Origin: Wenzhouxiangella sp.
GTDB lineage: Bacteria; Pseudomonadota; Gammaproteobacteria; Xanthomonadales; Wenzhouxiangellaceae
DNA length: 5,005 nucleotides
Direction of reading: 5' to 3'
NCBI GenBank assembly: GCA_007121485.1
Contig: SKKM01000231.1
Location: 1-5,005, forward strand
The position numbers and the translations under genes were made by a program. Under the pieces are notes generated by a model. That model was given only the letters and a program-made list of their open reading frames with translations. It did not search any database and was not told where the DNA came from. Numbering within the stretch: position 1 is the stretch's first letter; every line of letters starts with the position of its first letter. This document shows, piece after piece, positions 1 to 5,005 of the stretch.

Positions 1-584
1 GTTCGCGCCGCGGCAACCATGAGGTCATGATGCGCGGCACCTTCGCCAACGTGCGCATCCGCAACCAGGTCGCACCCGGCACCGAGGGTGGTTTCACCAA
101 GTACCTGCCGGACGATGCCGTGATGCCGATCTACGACGCCGCGGTCAAGTACCAGGCCGACGAGACCCCGCTGATCGTCATTGCCGGCAAGGAATACGGC
201 TCCGGCTCCTCGCGCGACTGGGCCGCCAAGGGCACCCGCCTGCTCGGCATCAAGGCCGTGATCTGCGAGAGCTTCGAGCGCATCCACCGCTCCAACCTGG
301 TCGGCATGGGCGTGCTGCCGCTGAACTTCAGGGACGGCGAGACGCCGGAAAGCCTGGGGCTGGACGGTACGGAGACCTTCGACATCGTCGGGCTGGGTGA
401 CGGCACGGCGAAAGAGGTCGACGTGACCGCAACCAAGACCGACGGCGCCAAGGTCGAATTCAAGGCCCGCGTGCGCCTGGATACGCCCAAGGAAGTCGAG
501 TACTACCGCCACGGCGGCATCCTGCACTACGTGCTGCGTCAGATGGCCGGCGGTGACCCGGGCGAGGCGGCGAAAGCGGCCTGA
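1..584 (+). CDS. acnA: Aconitate hydratase A, C-terminal part (5' end outside window)
   Basis: This is the last 193 codons of an AcnA/IRP1-type aconitase, the cytoplasmic [4Fe-4S] enzyme that interconverts citrate and isocitrate in the TCA and glyoxylate cycles. The reading frame is already open at base 3, giving SRRGNHEVMMRGTFAN, so the ATG at 27 is an internal Met and not the start. The fragment covers the C-terminal swivel domain. The segment AGKEYGSGSSRDWAAKG (about 184-234) carries the Ser-Ser-Arg triad at 207-215; in mitochondrial aconitase the equivalent Ser is the catalytic base and the Arg binds substrate. The conserved stretch ESFERIHRSNLVGMGVLPL follows. Full-length AcnA proteins are about 890-910 residues, so roughly 700 residues lie to the left. 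The iron-sulfur cysteines are expected there and are not visible. The frame is intact to TGA at 582-584 and is followed by a strong terminator. Family assignment is secure; AcnA rather than AcnB follows from the motif order at the C-terminus. Confidence 0.97.
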   Translation, partial: SRRGNHEVMMRGTFANVRIRNQVAPGTEGGFTKYLPDDAVMPIYDAAVKYQADETPLIVIAGKEYGSGSSRDWAAKGTRLLGIKAVICESFERIHRSNLVGMGVLPLNFRDGETPESLGLDGTETFDIVGLGDGTAKEVDVTATKTDGAKVEFKARVRLDTPKEVEYYRHGGILHYVLRQMAGGDPGEAAKAA

Positions 585-605
585 ACCGCCTGTATCGCTG
601 CACAT

Positions 606-643
606 CAAGAAAAAAGGCCCGCTTCGGCGGGCCTTTTTTCTTG
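606..643 (+). terminator. Rho-independent terminator after acnA, probably bidirectional
   Basis: A perfect 17-bp stem (606-622 with 627-643) closes on a TTCG tetraloop flanked by C and G, which is the exceptionally stable C(UUCG)G loop. The core is GGCCCGC/GCGGGCC, with an A-tract before it (610-615) and a matching T-tract after it (634-639). It lies 21 bases after the acnA stop. The A-tract on the left becomes a T-tract on the opposite strand, so it could also stop transcription coming leftwards, although no leftward gene is visible nearby. Confidence 0.95.
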
Positions 644-700
644 CCACTGCCGAAAATGTGGCGGCGTTTGCTCGGCCGAACCCATTGCAAGGGCACTGCG

Positions 701-731
701 TTGGATTTTGTGCCTGCCCAAGGTTTATAAT
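701..731 (+). promoter_or_regulatory. Candidate sigma70 promoter for hppA
   Basis: A perfect -10 hexamer TATAAT lies at 726-731. The best -35 match is TTGGAT at 701-706, which agrees at only three of six positions and leaves a long 19-base spacer, so the -35 is weak and the promoter may need an activator. Transcription would start near 738 and read into hppA. The promoter sits downstream of the acnA terminator, which fits an independent hppA transcript. Confidence 0.55.
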
Positions 732-737
732 TCCGGC

Positions 738-954
738 GCTCGATGGTCCCGCGGGCTTGCGGAACGGCGTATCGATCCATCTCGCCGCTCCTGATCGGGA
801 CTCGAACCACGCGCATTCCCGAGTCCAGCCGTGCCGCCGCGCCCGGTTGAGCCCTCGCTGATGCCAATTCGCCTGAAGCCGCCCGAGCATCCTGGGCCGG
901 AGCAGCCTCAGAAAACTGCACCGACAGAAAAAACACAAAAGGGAAAGGGCAACC
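738..954 (+). other. Long untranslated leader of hppA, no gene seen
   Basis: The gap between acnA and hppA (585-954) is 370 bases. Apart from the terminator and promoter it contains no credible coding sequence; the open frames across it have no family resemblance and no convincing ribosome site. If the TATAAT at 726-731 is used, the leader is about 217 nt. It can form two mutually exclusive hairpins: TCGGGA (795-800) with TCCCGA (817-822), or GGACTCG (798-804) with CGAGTCC (820-826). The last 45 bases are A-rich and look unstructured. The hppA ribosome site GGGAAAGGG is at 941-949, five bases before the ATG. I recognise no known riboswitch class. Confidence 0.4.
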
Positions 955-3108
<2,154 letters not shown>

Positions 3109-3122
3109 TCCGTCGTCCACAC

Positions 3123-3128
3123 AGGAGA
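3123..3128 (+). promoter_or_regulatory. Ribosome binding site of the usp gene
   Basis: AGGAGA lies nine bases before the ATG at 3138, within the 29-base gap after hppA. No terminator-like hairpin or promoter is visible in that gap, which supports joint transcription of the two genes with independent translation initiation. Confidence 0.8.
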
Positions 3129-3137
3129 GATTTCAAC

Positions 3138-3572
3138 ATGAAAGAGCACTTCAAGCGCATTCTGATTCCGGTGGACGGTTCGGTCGGTTCCGGCCGCGCC
3201 GCCGCCTACGCCGGCGAGCTGGCGCAAGCCTTCAGCTGTCCGATCACCCTGCTGTATGTCTACCACCCCGATCCCAACCGGGTCATGGGCATGGTGGGTC
3301 TGCCGCGCGAACGCATCCACGAAATCAGCAAGGAAGCAGGCTCCAAGGCCTTTGCCAGCGCGCGCGAAGTCATGGGCGACCCGGGCGTCGAGATCGAGGA
3401 AAAGGTGATCTGGGGCGAGCCGCGCGAGGAAATCCTGGCCCTGGCCGACCAGACCGAGGCCATGATCGTCATGGGCCGGCGTGGACTGGGTCAGATGAAG
3501 CAGTTGATGGTCGGCAGCGTATCAGCCGGCGTGGTTCACGCCTCCAAGCGGCCGGTGACCATCGTCAACTGA
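3138..3572 (+). CDS. Universal stress protein, UspA family, ATP-binding type
   Basis: This is a single-domain, 144-residue protein of normal UspA length with the alternating strand-helix pattern of the Rossmann-like Usp fold. The N-terminal strand RILIPVDGS (7-15) carries the conserved Asp13 that contacts adenine or ribose in ATP-binding members. The ATP signature G-2x-G-9x-G-S/T is complete: Gly113, Gly116, Gly126, Ser127. The protein is therefore probably of the ATP-binding MJ0577-like type rather than the non-binding UspA type. It is expected to be a cytoplasmic homodimer acting in stress or energy signalling, with no enzymatic role predictable from sequence. No signal peptide or membrane segment is present. 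The start is supported by AGGAGA nine bases upstream. It lies directly behind hppA and converges with a cyclic-nucleotide-fold gene, which suggests but does not prove a link to energy status. Confidence 0.95.
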   Translation: MKEHFKRILIPVDGSVGSGRAAAYAGELAQAFSCPITLLYVYHPDPNRVMGMVGLPRERIHEISKEAGSKAFASAREVMGDPGVEIEEKVIWGEPREEILALADQTEAMIVMGRRGLGQMKQLMVGSVSAGVVHASKRPVTIVN

Positions 3573-3597
3573 CGCTCGCGCGACCCGAGCCTGGAGC

Positions 3598-3613
3598 GCC
3601 CGACCTTCCGGGC
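3598..3613. terminator. Weak hairpin between convergent usp and CNBD genes
   Basis: The 52-base gap between the two stop codons holds a 5-bp stem, GCCCG (3598-3602) with CGGGC (3609-3613), around a 6-base loop. There is no T-tract on either strand, so this is a poor intrinsic terminator. Termination here may be Rho-dependent, or the two transcripts may overlap at their 3' ends. Confidence 0.25.
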
Positions 3614-3624
3614 TTGTGCGCCGT

Positions 3625-4098
3625 TCAGGCAAAGCCCGGCGGGCTCCACTGATCCATCATCTTGCGCTGGGCGGCGTCAAGGCGTCGGGCCATCAGCTCG
3701 GAGAAGCGCCTCAGCAAGGGGTAGCCGAATTCAGGGTCATCCTCACAGCGCTGCAGCAGCGCCTTGCCGTCGAACTCCAGCACCCGCGTCGGACCGGAGG
3801 CGCGGGCATTGAAGTGCCATTCGTACGGCGCGATCAGCCAGGACCAGCCGAACACCTCGCCCTTGGCCAGCCGGGTGATTTCCAGGCGCGGACCCGCGAT
3901 GGCCGGCACTTCGATGACCAGAGCGCCCTCGAGAACCAGGTAAAAGGCCTCCGCGGCATCTCCCTGGCGCGCCAGCACTTCGTCGGCAGCCAACTCCCGC
4001 TCGGTGGCATGCTCCGCCAGAACGGCCAGATGACCCTCGGGCAGACCGGCGAAAACACCCTTGTCCGTCAATAACTGCTTGATATCGGCCTGTTGCAC
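3625..4098 (-). CDS. Stand-alone cyclic-nucleotide-binding-fold protein (Crp-like sensor domain without HTH)
   Basis: The 157-residue product is one CNBD (cupin-like) domain. Residues 15-43 match the CRP/FNR entry helix and first strand (VFAGLP...LAADEVLARQG); RQGDAAEAFYLVLEGALVIE (44-63) is the typical CNBD core; a helix at about 123-150 corresponds to the CRP dimerisation helix. No helix-turn-helix follows, so it is not a transcription factor by itself. The phosphate-binding cassette is unusual: around GEVFGWSWLIAPYEWHFNARA (80-100) the Glu that binds ribose in CRP is replaced by Trp85, and no Arg is seen at the phosphate-binding position. Binding of cAMP in the classical way is therefore doubtful. 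I recall other bacterial stand-alone CNBD proteins with a GWS...PYxWHFxARA signature, so this is probably an existing subfamily of unknown function. The GTG at 4098 is chosen because AAGGAG lies eight bases upstream; the TTG at 4104 is in frame but only two bases from that site. Confidence 0.88.
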   Translation of the reverse strand: MQQADIKQLLTDKGVFAGLPEGHLAVLAEHATERELAADEVLARQGDAAEAFYLVLEGALVIEVPAIAGPRLEITRLAKGEVFGWSWLIAPYEWHFNARASGPTRVLEFDGKALLQRCEDDPEFGYPLLRRFSELMARRLDAAQRKMMDQWSPPGFA

Positions 4099-4106
4099 GG
4101 TCAACT

Positions 4107-4112
4107 CTCCTT
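4107..4112 (-). promoter_or_regulatory. Ribosome binding site that decides the CNBD gene start
   Basis: On the minus strand this reads AAGGAG. It is eight bases from the GTG at 4098-4096, an ideal distance, but only two bases from the alternative TTG at 4104-4102. No in-frame ATG exists further upstream before a stop (TAA at 4128-4126), so the GTG start is preferred. Confidence 0.75.
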
Positions 4113-4124
4113 GAAATCGCCAGT

Positions 4125-4155
4125 TTTATGAATCCGGCCGCAACTCGGATGTCAC
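4125..4155 (-). promoter_or_regulatory. Candidate promoter for the CNBD gene
   Basis: Read on the minus strand, GTGACA (4155-4150) matches the -35 consensus at five of six positions. CATAAA (4130-4125) matches the -10 at four of six. The spacer is 19 bases, longer than ideal. It would start transcription a few bases before the AAGGAG site, giving a very short leader. This is a tentative call. Confidence 0.3.
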
Positions 4156-4232
4156 GACGCTGATTGCGTCAGATTACCACTGCAATCCATCCCTCGTCAG
4201 CCATCCAGGACCCCGGGCATGACCTTTGGCCC

Positions 4233-4262
4233 GTGTCACCTGCACCTCCCGGATGCCATAAT
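4233..4262 (+). promoter_or_regulatory. Candidate promoter for the S9 peptidase gene
   Basis: GTGTCA (4233-4238) matches the -35 consensus at four of six positions and CATAAT (4257-4262) matches the -10 at five of six, with an 18-base spacer. Transcription would start near 4269, about 28 bases before the ATG at 4297. If real, this rules out the alternative in-frame ATG at 4261, which overlaps the -10 box. Confidence 0.4.
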
Positions 4263-4296
4263 GCCCAGCGGGCTTGACGACAAATTTCCGATAATA

Positions 4297-5005
4297 ATGA
4301 ATCGCTTCAATCTTGTTCTTGGGGTTTTGGCCTGTTTGCTGATGTTCAGCATGAGCGCCGCCGAAACCGTCACAACCCGCCAGTTCTTTGACAACGCCGA
4401 GGTTCGAAACATGCAGATCTCGCCGGACGGGCGGCATGTGGCGTTTACCTTCGAAACCGGCACCGAGGTGCGCCTGGCGGTCATGGAACTGGCCACCAGC
4501 AATATCACCGCGACCTTCGGCTTCGGCGATCGTCAGCACGTGCTGAGCTTCGCCTGGGGTAGCGATGAGCGCGTGTTGATGACGGTCAATGAAGTGACCG
4601 GCTTTCTTGACACCCTGCGGCTGACCCCCTCTCGCCTGTATGCCGCCAATGCCGACGGCAGCAATCGCCGCCAGATCTTCGACGATGCAAACCTGTTCGG
4701 CTGGCAGATCCTGCACACCCTGCCCGATGATCCGGACCACATTCTCATCGCCCGCTTCCACTTCGGTGATGGCGGGGAACCGCGGGCCCATCGAGTCAAT
4801 ATCACCCGCGGCGGATCCAGCTACCTGGGCGACCGCCCACCGACGCGCAACCTGGCCGGGCTGGGCGCCGATAACGCCGGCAACCTGCGAGTCGGCATCG
4901 AGTTCATCGATGCGGAGAATTTCGAAGACATCGAATTCAACCTGTTTCTGAAACATGATGACGAGTGGCGCAGGCTGGAAGTCGAGACCGAGCGGCGGCG
5001 TCCCA
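4297..5005 (+). CDS. Secreted S9 (prolyl oligopeptidase family) peptidase, N-terminal part, runs off right edge
   Basis: The frame from ATG 4297 stays open for 236 codons to the window end with no stop, so only the N-terminus is seen. Residues 1-22 form a signal peptide: Arg3, a hydrophobic core (about 4-19), and a likely cleavage site after Ser-Ala-Ala (20-22); Cys13 is a poor lipobox candidate. The mature part resembles the beta-propeller domain that precedes the hydrolase domain in S9 peptidases such as dipeptidyl and acylaminoacyl peptidases: ISPDGRHVAFTF (41-52), FAWGSDERVLM (85-95) and LYAANADGSNRRQIF (114-128) are typical blade strands. The Ser-Asp-His triad would lie beyond the window. 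The product is likely periplasmic or secreted and degrades peptides. An in-frame ATG at 4261 would add 12 residues and spoil the signal peptide. The ribosome site before 4297 is weak. A propeller protein without a peptidase domain cannot be excluded. Confidence 0.85.
   Translation, partial: MNRFNLVLGVLACLLMFSMSAAETVTTRQFFDNAEVRNMQISPDGRHVAFTFETGTEVRLAVMELATSNITATFGFGDRQHVLSFAWGSDERVLMTVNEVTGFLDTLRLTPSRLYAANADGSNRRQIFDDANLFGWQILHTLPDDPDHILIARFHFGDGGEPRAHRVNITRGGSSYLGDRPPTRNLAGLGADNAGNLRVGIEFIDAENFEDIEFNLFLKHDDEWRRLEVETERRRP

Noticed and set aside
797..808. On the minus strand this reads GGTTCGAGTCCC, like the T-arm of a tRNA.
   Set aside because: The flanking bases do not form a 5-bp T-stem, no matching acceptor stem or anticodon arm is found, and no CCA end follows. 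It is a chance match.
460..936. Open frames on both strands across the acnA-hppA gap (minus 460-936, plus 553-861).
   Set aside because: They run through the terminator hairpin, overlap acnA, and translate to Arg/Pro-rich sequence without family resemblance.
3616..4074. A 152-codon open frame on the plus strand.
   Set aside because: It lies opposite the CNBD gene, has no recognisable motif, and the minus-strand frame has clear family features and a good ribosome site.
4274..4295. TTGACG (4274-4279) and GATAAT (4290-4295) as a promoter for the S9 gene.
   Set aside because: The spacer is only 10 bases, too short for sigma70, and the -10 would abut the ATG at 4297.

Overview
The window looks like chromosomal DNA from a high-GC proteobacterium, most likely a gammaproteobacterium. 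This rests on base composition, the AcnA-type aconitase sequence, compact gene spacing and AGGAG-type ribosome binding sites; no 16S or other marker is present, so the genus is not determined. I see no insertion sequences, phage genes, CRISPR arrays, tRNA or rRNA genes. This is mainly a housekeeping and bioenergetics region.

Layout, left to right. (1) 1-584, plus strand: the C-terminal end of aconitate hydratase A, open at the left edge. (2) 606-643: a 17-bp hairpin with a UUCG loop, A-rich before and T-rich after, which ends the aconitase transcript. (3) 644-954: a gene-free stretch with a perfect TATAAT box at 726-731 and a leader of about 215 nt. (4) 955-3108, plus: a complete membrane-bound ion-pumping pyrophosphatase (HppA). 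Its diagnostic residues point to the K+-dependent, H+-pumping subtype. (5) 3138-3572, plus: a UspA-family universal stress protein with an intact ATP-binding signature, 29 bases after hppA and probably in the same operon. (6) 3625-4098, minus: a stand-alone cyclic-nucleotide-binding-fold protein with no DNA-binding domain and an altered phosphate-binding cassette, convergent with the usp gene. (7) 4099-4296: a divergent promoter region with a short dyad. (8) 4297 to the right edge, plus: the N-terminal part of a secreted S9 (prolyl oligopeptidase-type) peptidase with a signal peptide. This gene has no stop codon inside the window, and a 260-codon antisense reading frame lies across it.

How the genes may work together: HppA couples hydrolysis of pyrophosphate from biosynthesis to proton export, which recovers energy under low-energy conditions. 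The adjacent UspA-type ATP-binding protein and the CNBD-fold protein are both plausible small sensors of energy or stress state, so 955-4098 may be an energy-stress module. That link is inferred from gene order only. The aconitase and the S9 peptidase are probably separate transcription units. I found no clear candidate for a new multi-gene system. The most unusual items are the non-canonical CNBD protein and the long hppA leader.
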